From: Sanguinoderma infundibulare
Taxonomy: Eukaryota > Basidiomycota > Agaricomycetes > Polyporales > Polyporaceae
DNA: 64,000 bases
Direction of reading: 5' to 3'
NCBI GenBank assembly: GCA_032821775.1
Contig: JAVLRN010000004.1
Span: 1,984,001-2,048,000 of the forward strand
The first letter of the stretch is position 1. Every line of letters starts with the position of its first letter. The translations under genes were made by a program, and so were the position numbers. The notes beneath the pieces were generated by a model, which saw only the letters and a list, made by a program, of their open reading frames with translations, was not told where the DNA came from and did no database searches. Shown here piece by piece: positions 21,837-33,955 of the stretch.

Positions 21837-22229
21837 TGAAGGTGGAAGTGGAACGGGTGGATTGCATTCAGCAGATCTCTGTCATGATTGTGGAAGTGAT
21901 CAGGCATGGCTAGGTCTGGGAACCTGCTCATCCCTTGAGGCTGGTGGGGTCCGAGAGTGACTTGGTTGCTCACCAACCAACTTCTTCCATGATCCCTGTT
22001 TCTCAACATCCTTGAAAATGTCTGTAGGGTGTCATGATTCACCATAGACATTACCTTTATGAACTGGTACATTCTGCTCCCTCCCAGACCGTCGTGGTGT
22101 GACTGGCTGTTCAACCGGAGGAGGTTGCAGTGGCATAGGGTGTTGCACTTCTGATACATCTCCTCCATGCTGTGCATGAGGTTGAGGAGGTACAGAGGGT
22201 ACAGCCAGAGCCGGTGCATGTGCTTGGCC

Positions 22230-23777
22230 TTATGCATTTCCCTTGCCCTTTTTGAAAGGTTTTGTGGGAGGATCGTGTTGCTCATCATTGTCATCAGGGA
22301 GTAAAGGAGTAGTTGCCTGGTCCGCAGGTTCAACTGGTTTGGGCGCACTCTGCTGCCCTTGTCGCTTCTTATCATGTGAGCATTTTGGAAACAAACTTTC
22401 GTCAAATAACACTTGTGCAGCAGTAAAAATAATGTTGTTTGGTAAGCACATAAACTTATGATTATGGTTACCAGCACTGACACCAAGGTAAATCATCAGC
22501 TCTGACTTGAGCGATAATTTGTTCTTGCGAACTTCAGGTGGCAAAAAGATGTATGCACCACAACTGAAGATGTGTAGGTGACTGATGTCTGGCTTGGTAT
22601 CATTCAAAAGTTTATAAGGTGTCTGCCATTCAAGGCAATGCATGGGGGTCCTGTTGTACAGGTGTGCTGCATGTTCGAAGGAGAATTCCCACCAAGATTG
22701 AGGGATGCAGGCATCATGCCACATTGCCTCAGACTTGTCCATGAGTGTACGAATGATTCGCTCTATGCGGCCGTTCTGTTGATGAATGTGAGGCGCACTT
22801 GGAATGATTTCGATGCCTCTGTCTTTGAGCATGTTGTTGAAGGCATGCAATTTGAGTTCACCTCCAGAATCTGATTTCCACTTGATTACTTTCACATTGT
22901 ACTGTGTCTCGACATATGAGAACCATTGTCGTGTAGACTGCAGTGCATTGTCTTTAGTGCGAAGGCAAATTGCCCACACATGTGACGAGTAGTCATCATA
23001 GAGTAGGATCGCATGCTGGTACTTGTGGTACGATGGCATGGGGAAAGACTTCAGATCAACATGGATCAGCTCAAAAGGTCGGGATGCACACTGATTGTCA
23101 ATCGGGTGTGATTGTGATGGCATTTTGCCTTTAGCACATCCATGGCAAATCGAGTCCTTTTTGGGAGTCTCGACAGTCAGACACTTCTCAGTGTGTTTCT
23201 GAAGATGTCTCAACACATCGTCTGAAGGATGACCTAAGCAATGGTGGAGAGTTTCATGATCAATGCTTTTTAGTGCAACCATGTTTCGTGCCTTTATAGG
23301 CTGTGTATAAATCACATAGATTGTATCACCAACATTGCATGGTTCAAAGGAAATGATGCACTCATTGTTGCGGTAGAACAAAATCCTGGTGGTGATAGCA
23401 TGCACCGACATCCTGTCTTGCAGAAGAGCACCTATAGATATGAGTTTGTTGGTGAGACTTGAAACTAAGGCGACATTCTTCAGCCTTAAAGTTCTGCCTG
23501 TTTCCAATAGTAGAAAGACAGTGCCTTCACCAGTCATATAAGTTACGCCATCAGCAGTGTTGAGTGGCAGTTTGGTTTTGTAGTAGTGGAAATCAGCAAA
23601 ATCACCCATGGAATAGGTGAAGTGCATTGATGCTCCTGAGTCGAGCATCCAGATACTTTCATCATGGTTGACGATTAATTTCGCTTTTCCCTTACACTTC
23701 ATGCACGCTGCATACGTAGAGCGGTGAACACATTTATTATCATCTGTAGCTACTGATAATAAAGGTGTAGCTACAGG
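22230..23777 (-). pseudogene. CopA protease and integrase
   Basis: WMLDSGASMHFT is the copia aspartic protease site. Integrase follows with the zinc-binding H-H-C-C (HHCLGHPSDDVL then CHGCAKGKMPSQSH) and the D-D-E core (HVDLKSF, DSGGE, QQNGRIERIIRTLMDK). Continuous from 23702 to 22230, ending in a KKGKGNA tail. Upstream codons run on without a stop through MKCKGK to the ACAGG duplication at 23773-23777. Across the GypB insertion they rejoin the gag frame at 49492 in the same phase. The linker to RT (21837-22229) has several stops. Confidence 0.9.
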
Positions 23778-24024
23778 TGATACGGCCAGTGGCAGACTAG
23801 CAATAAGCCTTAGACTGGGAGGGTGAATACCAACTCGAAGCTGAGGATCCCCAGCTCCAGAGTGGCTGTTTATATAGACCTGTAGTACTCGGCTGACTAA
23901 CCTACATGTGATACATGAGTAATCCTAAGGAAGGTGCTAGAATGCCATGGAATGTCTGACCGGCATATGCTGAGTAAGGACTGACTAAGGATGAGTAATT
24001 GTAAGTAAGCGTGATTTCATAACA
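23778..24024 (-). repeat. GypB 3' LTR
   Basis: 247 bp, TGTTATG...GTATCA on the minus strand. The purine tract AAAGAGGGGGG (24027-24037, minus strand) adjoins it. Confidence 0.93.
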
Positions 24025-24366
24025 TTACCCCCCTCTTTAGCATCAAGTCCTCTGGATGCTTGTAGAGTGAAAGGTAAAAGTCATAGTCATTACTACCTAA
24101 GATTTCCTAGCGATTCTGGTCATCGGATAATTAAGGTGAGCTAAAAAGTCCTTCTAAGAAATTAAATGAGTGGATCGAAGGGCGTAATACCATTACTGCT
24201 AAGGGTTTGTTTTGAGGAATGCCATTCCCCTAAGGTGGTATAATATAGGGATCTCCGTGCAGGATCTCCTCACATCTGCGATGACTATTAAAGGAAATTA
24301 GTATAGTAATGGATTAGTCCAGAGCTTGCGTTTGAATATATCGTAACATGTGACTCTTCTGTTCGT
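24025..24366. other. GypB 3' untranslated region
   Basis: Between the chromodomain end and the 3' LTR. No ORF. It contains the polypurine tract next to the LTR. Confidence 0.7.
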
Positions 24367-26289
24367 TCATGGTGTTAAGGTTCTTAGATTTTCAAGTATC
24401 GTAAAGTTCAGTCCAATAGTTTCAAGAGTCTGTATCGTAAAGATATCATTTATCATCCTTGTCAGTAGCAGAGAGTATAAAGCGAGTGTGTATGTGTGGA
24501 GCAAACTTGTTGGCAGTGTGGAAAGCGGTGATAAGCTTCTTGGCTTTGTCCGTACGAAGTTCATCTGCATCTGATGGAACCCATTCGTGATCGGCACATG
24601 TACGTCCACACCATTGAACGAGGTAATGAACTTTACGAGCACGATCGGACCCTTGTACAATGTTTGATTCCAAGATTGCTTCAACTTCCCATTCAGGTTC
24701 TAGAAGAGTGGGTACTTCTTGACTAGCTTTGGCTTGATTTGGAAATTCAGGGTCTCATGCAGGGGTTAACAACACTTTGTTAAACACGGGGTGTTTGAGT
24801 TTCCACTTGGGTGGTAATTCTAGACAATATGCACTAGCTCCGATCTTCTCAGCTATCTGAAAAGGGCCATAGTGCTTATCCTCTAGCTTCTTGTTGGGAC
24901 GATCAGTGGGAAAGTCTCGTGCGTCTATGTATACTTTATCACCTATCTTGTATTCCCGTGCGGGATGTCGATGCTTATCATAGTGTCGCTTCATAGCGCC
25001 CTGTGCTATCTCCAGCGCTTGCTCGGCCTGCTTCCCAATGCATTGCATTTGCTCAGCAAACTGCTTGGCAGACTCGTTAACGCCATCCTGTAATGTCTCG
25101 ACTCCAGTGTTGGGGTGATGACTATGAGTCATGAAGAAAGGGGACATCCCTGTGGATGCTTGTACATGACATCGGTAAGCGAACTCAGCTAATGGTAGCC
25201 ATTCGACCCAATCATCCTGCCTGTAATTGATGAAGATCCACAGATATGTCTGGATCTCCTGATTCATGCACTCAGTCTGGCCATCAGTTTGGGGATGGTA
25301 GGTGGTGCTAGGATTGCCTTCTATCCCTAACTGACAATAGACCTTTTTGGTAAAGGATGACACAAGTGTGGGACCTCAGTCTGACCATATGCGCTTAGGC
25401 AAGCTGTGGAGAATGACCACATGTTTGATAAAGAGTCGAGCTTGTCCTTCCGAGTCTAGCGTCTTTGAGCAGGGAATAGCAATGTAGTCCTTTGACTTCA
25501 TATCGACGAAGACTAAGATGGCATCATGTCCATTGCAGTTGGGGAGTCCAGTCATATAGTCCATGGTAACGAATTGCCAGTTCTGATCGGGAATGGGATT
25601 GGGATTGAGTGGTGCGGCACATGGTTGTCGATCGATTTTAACACACTGACATGTGTGGCATCCAGTGACATACTTGATTACATCTTTCCGAATGGAAGGC
25701 CACCAATAAGATCTTGAGATTAGATCTTGTGTCTTGACTGCACCTGGATGTCCAGCTGCGATCAAATCATAGTGTGATGCAATGACATGTCCATGGAGTT
25801 CTGAGTGATTTGGAATGACCATCCTCCCTCTCCTGTAGATTAAGCCATCCTTGGCTAATTCCCAATCATTGTCCTTTCCTATTTTCTCAACAACAGATCA
25901 GTCATAAAGTTTAACGTGTGTCAAACACATTTCCTTTATATTATGTGCGCCGTCTATTGTATGAGAAGCTGCAAACCAGTGTTCTTTGAGCATAGTGAAG
26001 TCATTGAACATGGGACCTGTCTCATGGTCCACACATCTAGACAGTGCATCTACTTTACCCATAGTATGACCTGGTTTATGAATTAACTTGAAATGGTAAT
26101 TCAAGAGAATAGTTGACCATCATGCTTAACGAGCATTTAGTTGTTGCGGTTTATGGAAATATTCAAGATTCTTGTGGTCATTATGAATCTCAAATTCACA
26201 TGCATTCTGGAGGAAATGATGCCACTCCTGAATTGCGGTGATAACTGACAACATCTCTCTATCCCAAATCTCATAATTGCATTGTGCGG
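24367..26289 (-). pseudogene. GypB RNase H end, integrase and chromodomain
   Basis: In minus-strand order: RNase H tail (NYEIWDREMLSVITAIQEWH, then LLNYHFKLIHKPGHTMGKVD and ALSRCVDHE). Integrase zinc finger (HPGAVKTQDLISRSYWWPSI with TCQCVKIDRQPC). DDE core (VTMDYMTGLP and, after a TGA, the GPTLVSSF and TDGQTECMNQEIQTYLW blocks). Last, a chromodomain (ESNIVQGSDRARKVHYLVQW, then EWVPSDADE). Chromodomain integrases belong to chromoviruses and can direct insertion to marked chromatin. Stops at 26127-26129 (TAA), 26121-26123, 25898, 25376 and 24755 (TGA) fit CAA, TGG or CGA codons changed by transitions. GypA cuts the frame at GCGG (26286-26289). Confidence 0.9.
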
Positions 26290-27279
26290 TGATACACTAT
26301 CCCAGGGCCTGTGTACAGTCAGGACGACCGAGGGCTAAGGGAGGCGAGGTCGGAGCGACGTCGCCGGTGCGGAGGGCGAGTACGGTCTCGAGTTCCCTTT
26401 GGTCGCGATCGTAACCAGTGCCGAGGAGAAGAGAGGGGAAAGAGCGTGTGGTGTCGAAGGTCGAAAGTCGCGGTAAAAGTCGCGCGACGAGTCGCTGTCG
26501 CTGTCGCAAATCGGTCGATCGGTGGTCGCTGTCGCAAGTCGCAATCGCAGTCGCTAGCTACACCCGACAGAGGACGATGTCGAGTCGCACTTGCTCATCG
26601 GAGAAATGAGAGGTAAAGGATGGGGGTCCAAGATTGTCTGCCCAAACGGCAACGAGTGGGGTTAAGTACATCGGTAACCGGTAGCTACACGCGACGCCCA
26701 TAGCCTAGCCTGCCTCGCGGTGGCGAGCGATCACAAAACCAGCGTCGGAAACCCTCCGGAACTCCAGCGATCGGCGCGCGACCGCGACCGGATTGGGCGA
26801 CCACCGTCGGCTTGTCTTGGCGGATCGCGATCGCTGTCGCGCAGTCGCGCGACTCGTCGGTTTCCGGTTGTCGCGACCCGTACCTGCTGCATAAGTAACC
26901 TTTTGTGAGGGACGATCTGCGACCAGTCGCGCGACGCGACGGAGAGAGCAACTGTGTGACTTAACTTGTGGCCCGCCGCCGTGCGACCGTAGGGACGGTC
27001 GGGGACAGGCCGAGTCGCGACACCGATCGTGGCCGAATACTTTTGGTACCCTTCGACGGCCTAGTCTTGGTGCGGCGGCATCGCACGTGCCCGGCTTCTT
27101 CGGCTCTCGTCGGTACCGGACCCGGTTAACAGGCCGGGCCGCCACCACGTGTGTCCGAATCGCGCAGCCCAGAGACGCCAACGAGCCGGCAGCCGCCGAG
27201 ACGTCGGTCGAGTCACCTCGGTCGTCCGAATGGAGCAATTGCGTCGGGCTCCGCGGTCGGAAGCGTCGGGTGCGCATCA
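26290..27279 (-). repeat. GypA 3' LTR (outer)
   Basis: 990 bp, TGATGCGC...GTATCA on the minus strand. The purine tract AGGGGGAGG (27280-27288, minus strand) adjoins it. Confidence 0.94.
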
Positions 27280-27538
27280 CCTCCCCCTCACTGGGATCTC
27301 GACCGTCCTCGGTCGCCGCGAGGAAGCTGCGTGGTACTGGTGCCGTCGCCGCGCGATCTTCTCTTCTCGGCCACTTGACAGACGGCGATCCTCGCTAGAC
27401 GCGCTTCTCGCGCTTCTCGACGAAAACGGTAACCCTTCGACCCGTCGCGCGACAAAAGACCGCCCCGAACTGGTGATCCCGCGGCTCCAGGCGTGCGATG
27501 GGGGTAGGCCCAGGATGCTGGCGCCGCCATCGCGCGTC

Positions 27539-27546
27539 ACATAAGA
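27539..27546 (+). promoter_or_regulatory. TATA-like site before the unit 2 antisense gene
   Basis: ACATAAGA about 92 nt before the ATG at 27631. The surrounding block GCGCCGCCATCGCGCGTCAC is nearly identical before the other copy. Function is inferred from position and conservation. Confidence 0.35.
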
Positions 27547-27630
27547 GCCGTCGCCTGGTGGGTCTTCGTCCGTGCTCCCCTCCAACCTCGCCCCTCGGTT
27601 CTTCTTCCTCTCCTCGTCTCACCATCTCCC

Positions 27631-29869
27631 ATGTCCGACCCCAAAGGCAAGTCCCGCGCCACCGGCGACGACACCTCCCAGGTCGCGCGCGACGGCGCCA
27701 AAGCCAACCTCGACATCCTCCTCGACTACTTGGACGGGAACCCCCCAGAGACCGACGACGACCGCGAGGCGGGACTCCAAAACGCGTCGGACAACCTGGT
27801 ATGTCGTCTGTCGCTGTGTCCCTCCATGTTCAGGCTGACTTCGTTTTCTCGTCGCAGGACGCTTGGCTCGGTGCAGGAGCGGACGCCGACGCGGTCGCTG
27901 CCGTCGCCGACCGCGTTGTCTTGTCGTTCGCGGACTGGTTCAGCTCGGTCGCACACGCGTGGCCGTCCTGGCTCAGCCCCATCCTCCGGGAGGGATACCT
28001 GCGCCTGGCCGCCCGTCAGATCGCCGATGCCCAACGCGTCGCCCGGAAGGCCGACGTGATGGCCAAGGCGCGCGAGCGCGCCGCCAAAAAGGCCGCCCGC
28101 CAGGCCGCTCTTCCTCCCATGCCCGACGTCCTCGCCGGCGTCGCCGCCCCTCCTCCTCCTCCGTCCTCTGCTGCCAAGTCGCAGCACCCTTCCGCCGCCG
28201 TCGCCGTCACCACGTCCTCCCAGCACTCCTCCGCTGCCGTTGCCGCGACTCCTGCCCCGGTGTCGTCCGCGTCGCGCTCGGGCGCTGTCGCTGCCGACGC
28301 CGTCGCCGGCCAGGCTCCTGAGTCGCCGTCCGCCGAGTCGCCGCCGCCCCGCGTTCGCCCTCGCGTTTGCCGCAAGCGCGGCCTGGTGGATCGCAGCTCC
28401 GTGGAGTCGGCCGAAGTCGCCGGGGAGAAGGCCGCGCCGCCCAAGAAGACGCGCCGCGATCCAGAGGTCGCTGGTGCCGTCGTCGCACCGCCCGCGCTGG
28501 CGCGCCCCGCCCCCATCGAGCTCGGTTCCTCCGAAGACGAACCCCGTCGGCCCGAGATCCCCAAAGTCGAGCTGGGGAAGCAGAAGTCGGCAGCCGACAC
28601 TCAACCGCGGCCCGCGTCGCCTCCTCGCCCAGACCCCGCGCTGTCGGCGGTAAGTGACTTGTCGCCGCTCTTTCCCCCTTTGTCGCTGCTGATCGCTGTC
28701 GCAGTGCGACCGCTGCTCCGGCTACGCCCGGATCGAGTGCGTCCTCCGGCGTGGGGAGGTTCGGTGCGAAAAATGTCGCAAGGACAAGAAGGGCTGCGAG
28801 TACGACTCGCAGCGGTACAGCGAGTGGTTTGACGACTCCAAGCTCAAGCGCGGTAAGTCGCCCAGCCCCTCCTATCGCCGCGACCGCTGACCTTGTTCCA
28901 GGTCGCATGGCCGTCTGCCCGTCGCTCCACCAAGTCGAGCGGGGCAACGCAAAGGGGTGGGAGCTCGCCGCTGATGGCTCCATCGTCGCGGTCGCTCCTC
29001 CGGACATCGAGGGCCCGGCCGTCGCCGACCCTCCCCCCAAGGCTCCAAAGCCCCGCAAGGCCAAGAAGCCGGCGCCCGCTGTCGCCGGCCCTCCTCCTGC
29101 CGCGGGTCCTTCCACGCGTCGCGCCGCGGCGGTCCCTGGGCCTGTTGCTGGTGCTGCGACCCGTCGCGCCGGCGACGCTCTCCCTCCCGTCATCAGCCCC
29201 GAGACGCGTCGCATCCTCGACGCTCATGTGCCTGTCGCGGTCCCTTCCTCGCGTGTCGCCCACGCTCCTCCCCCCGCCGCTGGTCCTTCGTCTCGCCCTG
29301 CCGCGCCGATCCCTGCCCATCCTCCTCGGCCGGCCTACGCCACGGGCTTCCGCATCCCCACGCCGACTATGCGCCTCCGTCGCCAACTCGCCGGGGAGGG
29401 CTTCCCTCTCCTCGCGTCCTCTGCCAACCGGCACGTCGCTGGCCTCGGCGGCGCGACCGCTGGACTGGGCGCCGACGACCTCGCCGGTGCTGGTCTGTCG
29501 GAGGACCAGCAGACGTACATCCGTGCCCTCCGAGCGGAGAACGCCTTCATCGCGGGTCGCATTGAGGTCCTGCTGGAGCTCCAGCAGTACCTGCATGAGC
29601 TAGAGCTCATCGCGACTGGGAAGGAGTGGGGCGCCGACGACTACGAGGCCGACAACTACGACGAGCACGAGCGCGAGCCCACTAGTCGGGGGGGCGATGA
29701 CGACGACGACGATGACGCGTCATACGTCCCGTTGGAGGACGAGCGGGAGCCGGTCGTCCAGGCGCCTGTCGCGCAGGGGCCCGTCGCAGAGGCGCCAGTC
29801 GCAGAGGAGCCTGTCGCTGAGCCGTCGGAAGGCCAGGAGGACGCGTTGAATGGCGAAGGGGACGAGTAG
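27631..29869 (+). CDS. Antisense Zn2Cys6-like protein of GypA, unit 2 copy
   Basis: Four exons 27631-27798, 27858-28649, 28705-28852, 28902-29869, 691 residues. Introns of 59, 55 and 49 nt have GT(A/T)AGT- or GTATGT-type donors and CAG acceptors. Exon 1 starts MSDPKGKSRATGDD, acidic and short. Exon 2 has a conserved block (DAWLGAGADADAVAA, WFSSVAHAWP), then Ala/Pro/Ser-rich sequence and a basic RPRVCRKRG patch. Exon 3 has cysteines 321, 324, 332, 341, 344, 351: C-X2-C-X7-C-X8-C-X2-C-X6-C, close to the fungal binuclear zinc cluster. Exon 4 has a conserved block (TGFRIPTPTMRLRRQLAGEG) and a helical EVLLELQQYLHELE before an acidic tail. It lies between pol and the 3' LTR, convergent with pol. 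DNA binding or control of the element is inferred only. It looks intact. Confidence 0.82.
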
Positions 29870-30403
29870 GTGGAGTCCAGTCGCGCCGTGGTCACACCAC
29901 GTCGGACACTGATTTTCTTCCCAGTTTTCTTTCTTGAACTTGCATGTGTATGTAGGCGCGCTCTCTTCCCGTCTCGTCGCTAGTTTTCTTGCTGTATGTC
30001 GTATGTCGCCGTCGCTATCTCGGTCGCAGTATCGCAGTCGCTATCGCAGTGTCGCAGTCGTTATCGCAGTGTCGCAATCGCTGGTCGCAGTCGTCTTCGC
30101 TATCTTGTCGCCTGTAGCTTATATCCGTCAATAATAATATCTCTCCTTTGGTTCTAGACGCGTGAATGACAAAAGTATTTCCCCGAGGGAAAGGCTCAGC
30201 GTGGAATCCTTCATCGCCAGAAAACCCTCGCCATCGCGACAAAGCCACGATGGAAAATCGGTCGCAAAGGTGCGTCCGAGGTCGCAAAGAATATAAACGA
30301 AAGACTATGAAGTGGCGATTGGGGGGGGTATGCGAAAGATGAAAAGAGCGCAATATGGAAGATATGGAAGCGGATCACAAATGAAAACCGATACTCAGCT
30401 CGA

Positions 30404-32623
30404 CTAGTCCGTGTCGCCCACCCCGTCGCTGCCGTTCAGCGATATCGCATCGCCAGTCGGACGATCGTCCTCGACACCCGCGTCGTCGGCGTTCTTCATG
30501 TCCTCGAACCGCTTTTGCGAGATGTCGAGGAGCTCGTCGGCGATGCCGATTGATTGTCGCGCGAGGTAGGGGAGGAGTCGGAAGGCCGCGACCGGTTGGT
30601 GAAAGACCGTTCCATCGAGTTCGCAGATGATGTACGCTCCCCCGCGGTTGCGGGTGAGGACGACAAGCGGCCCGAGGTATCGTGGTCGCATCTTGCGGTT
30701 GAGGGCCTTCTCGATCTGCGTGTGTCGGAGGAGGACAAGGTCGCCGCGTTTGAAGTCGAAGTCGCGGATGGTTGTCGCGTGGTCGCGCTCGAACTTGTAC
30801 GCTGCTCGAAGTCGCGCTCGGTAGACGTCGGACTGGAGGTCGGCGATCTGGTCTTGCCGCTTCTGGAGCGCAGTCGCGCGCTGCGTGATGAGATCGGTCG
30901 TTGACAGGATCGAGTCGGGCGGTGGGAGCAGATAGGTCGCTTCGCCGATGTCGAATGGCAGGATCGGATGACAACCTGTAGCCGCGAAGTATGGTGAGCA
31001 GCCCATGCGACGTCGCGTAGTTACCCTTTCTGCCCAGAAGGCGAAATGAGCGACTTGCGACCACTTCGTCTCGTCGCCGTCGGCGGCCTTGAACAGAACC
31101 TGTCGCACGTCGAAGTGGGGTCGCTCGACGATACCGTTCGCCCGCGAGTTGTAACCGCTGATTCGGATATGTCGGAGGTGATACTTGCGTGCGAGGTAGC
31201 CAGCCGCTTTGACGAAAGCCGCGCCGTTGTCGGTGACGATCTCTGCGAGGCCACCCCAGCGACAGATGACGTCTTGGAACAGCCAGTCGCCGAGGGTCTT
31301 CTCGGTCTCGACGCGGAGCATGCGCCACTCCGGGTAGTGCGAGATCGCGCAGCGCGCTTGGACGATGTACTTGAAGCCGCCGGAGGTGGGCATGTGCATG
31401 GTGTCGATGTGGACTCGCGCGAACAACGGTGCGGGTGTCGCGACCGTCGGCGGGATAAGGACCTGTCGCGTCTGTCTCGTCTGGCAGAGATGGCAAGTGC
31501 GAACGTACCAAGTGACGTCTTCACGGAGGGACGGCCACCAGAATCGCTCCGCGATGAACTGCAACGTCGCATAATTGCCGCGATGACCTATGTCGTCGTG
31601 CGCCTGTCGGAGGATCGCGAGTCGCTGGCCGAGGCCGACTACGAGCTTGTGTGCGCCGTGCGAGTCCTTTCGCCACAGTCGGTCGCCGTCGACGAAGTGC
31701 TGCTGGCAGTACTTGATAAACTGCGGGTACGCCTTGTCGGAGATGTCGCTTGGTTGTCGGAGGTCGCGGAGCCACCTCTTGACCTTGTCGAGTCGCTCGT
31801 TCGCTCGCCGAGTGAAGTCGGAAGTCGGAATGTCGCTCGACGTGGTCGCAGTGTCGCTTGTCGGTTCCTGGTCGGTCGGTCCCTCCCCCTCACTGAGATC
31901 CCGACCGTCCCCGGTCGGAGATGCGATCGTGAAAAGTTGCAGGGGAGAGGCGCGTTGTCGCGGTCGTGTCGGCAGCATCTGGTGCAGGAAGCCGTGGACT
32001 TTGTCGATCCAGTCCTCGAAGCCGTCGTCGTCGTCGCGCGGCTCGTCGCCCGGTTGTGATGGTCGCCGCGACAACCCGTCGGGCCCGTGCGACGTTCCAG
32101 GGACGTGCACTAGAGTGAAGTGGAACGTTAGTATCGCGACGATCCAACGGTTAATGCTAGCGCTCGGAGACATGTCAGGGTTCTGGAGCATGCCCTGAAT
32201 GTATCGCGCGTCGACCTCGACGACGAGGTTTCGGACACCGATCAGGTAGACCTTGAGGTTCCGCAGGGCGCGATAGAGGCCGTAGATCTCGAGCTTCGGT
32301 TGCGAGAATCGCGCCTCCCTGTCGTTGAGCGTTATTGATCCGAAGCGACTGTAGTACCGCTTGCGCGGGTCGTCGATGTCGCACTGGCAGAGGTGGAAGC
32401 CGACCGCGATGTAGGAGGTATCGACGGCGAGGATGACGGCCGCGCCCGACTCGTAGTCGATCGCGCGGAGCGCCGGCGACTCGATGACCGCCTTCTTGAG
32501 GTCCTCCTGCGCACGGAGTTGCTCGTCGCCGAACTCGAAGGGGACGTCCTTCCGTGTGAGCTTCACGAGTGGCCAGGCGCGCTTCGCGAAGTTTCGAATG
32601 AAAAGTCGCAGGACGCCGACCGT
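30404..32623 (-). pseudogene. GypA unit 2 pol, 5'-truncated
   Basis: Pol from the middle of the RT connection region (TVGVLRLFIRNFAKRAWPLV) through RNase H (AVDTSYIAVGFHLCQCD), integrase and C-terminus, nearly identical to 36823-39042 of unit 1. The reading frame runs on into the middle LTR and opens at an LTR-derived ATG (32878), so the 824-codon ORF has an artificial N-terminus. It lacks the RT catalytic YIDD, protease and gag. The junction is at 32623/32624 after GACCGT. Confidence 0.92.
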
Positions 32624-33609
32624 TGATACACTATCCCAGGGCCTGTGTACAGTCGGGACGACCGAGGGCTGAGGGAGGCGAGGTCGGAGCGACGTCGCCG
32701 GTGCGGAGGGCGAGTACGGTCTCGAGTTCCCTTTGGTCGCGATCGTAACCAGTGCCGAGGAGAAGAGAGGGGAAAGAGCGTGTGGTGTCGAAGGTCGAAA
32801 GTCGCGGTAAAAGTCGCGCGACGAGTCGCTGTCACTGTCGCAAATCGGTCGATCGGTGGTCGCTGTCGCAAGTCGCAATCGCAGTCGCTAGCTACACCCG
32901 ACAGAGGACGATGTCGAGTCGCACTTGCTCGTCGGAGAAATGAGAGGTAAAGGGTGGGGGTCCAAGATTGTCTGCCCGAACGGCAGTGACAGGGGTTAAG
33001 TACACTGGTAACAGTAGCTACGCCCGACAGCGACGGACTAGACTGCCTCGTGTCGACTAGCGATCATAAAACCAACGTCGGAAACCCTCCGGAACTCCAG
33101 CGATCGGTACGCGACCGCGACCGGATTGGGCGACCACAGTCGGCTTGTCTTGGCGGGTCGTGATCGCTGTCGCGCAGTCGCGCGACTCATCGGCTCCCGG
33201 TCGTCGCGACCCGCACCTGTCGCATAAGTAATCTTTCGTGAGGGACGGTCCGCGACCCATCGCGCTGCGCGACGGAGAAGGCAACTGAGTGACTTAACTT
33301 GTGGCCCGTCACTGTGCGACCGTGTGGTCAGTCGGGGACGGGCCAAGTTGCGACGCCAGCAGTGGCCGAGTACGTTCGGTATCTTCGACGGTCTAGGCTT
33401 GGTGCGGCGTCATCGCACGTGTCCGGCTTCTTCGGCTCGCTTCCGTACCGCACCTAGCCGGCCGACCGGACCGCACCACGTGTGCCCAGGTATTGTAACC
33501 AAAGGCGCCAGCGCGCCGGCAACGGCCGGAAAGTCGGTCGAGTCACCTCGGTTATCCGAATGGGGCCATCGCGTCGGTTTCCGCGGTCGGAAGCGTCGGG
33601 CGCGCATCA
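32624..33609 (-). repeat. GypA middle LTR (diverged subfamily)
   Basis: 986 bp with the same ends. The first 375 bp on the plus strand (U5 side) are almost identical to the outer LTRs, while the remaining U3 side is clearly diverged. A purine tract (AAGGGGGAGG, minus strand, from 33610) adjoins, so it is the 3' LTR of unit 1. Confidence 0.93.
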
Positions 33610-33870
33610 CCTCCCCCTTACTGGAATCTAGACCGTCCTCGGTCGCCGCGAAAGGACCATCGTGCCAGAGGTGCCGTCGCCGCGCGATCTTCTCTTCTCG
33701 ACCGTTTGACAGGCGGCGACCTGCCCTGGACGTGCTTTTCGCGCTTCCCGACGAAAACGGTAATCCTCTGACCTGCCGCGCGACAAAAGGGCGTCCCGAA
33801 CTGGTGATCCCGCGACTCCAGGCATGCGATGAGGGTAAGGCCCGGGATGCTGGCGCCGCCGTCGCGCGTC

Positions 33871-33878
33871 ACATAAAG
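33871..33878 (+). promoter_or_regulatory. TATA-like site before the unit 1 antisense gene
   Basis: ACATAAAG lies 85 nt before the ATG at 33956, in the block GTCGCGCGTCACATAA, which is conserved with the unit 2 copy although neighbouring sequence has diverged. Confidence 0.4.
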
Positions 33879-33955
33879 GCCGTCGCTCGGTGGGTCTTCG
33901 TCTGTGCCTTCCTCGCCTCTCTTTCCTTCCTCCTCGCTTCGCCCCATCGCCTCCC

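Noticed and set aside
26311..26616. Repeated ORFs inside the GypA LTRs (also at 32645 and 43381)
   Set aside because: They occur only because three LTR copies share the sequence; compositions are Arg/Ser-rich and frames on both strands are open alike.
26290..33609. An independent GypA insertion bounded by the left and middle LTRs
   Set aside because: No direct repeat flanks this segment. The outer LTRs match each other and share GCGG, and the segment starts inside RT with no primer site or gag.
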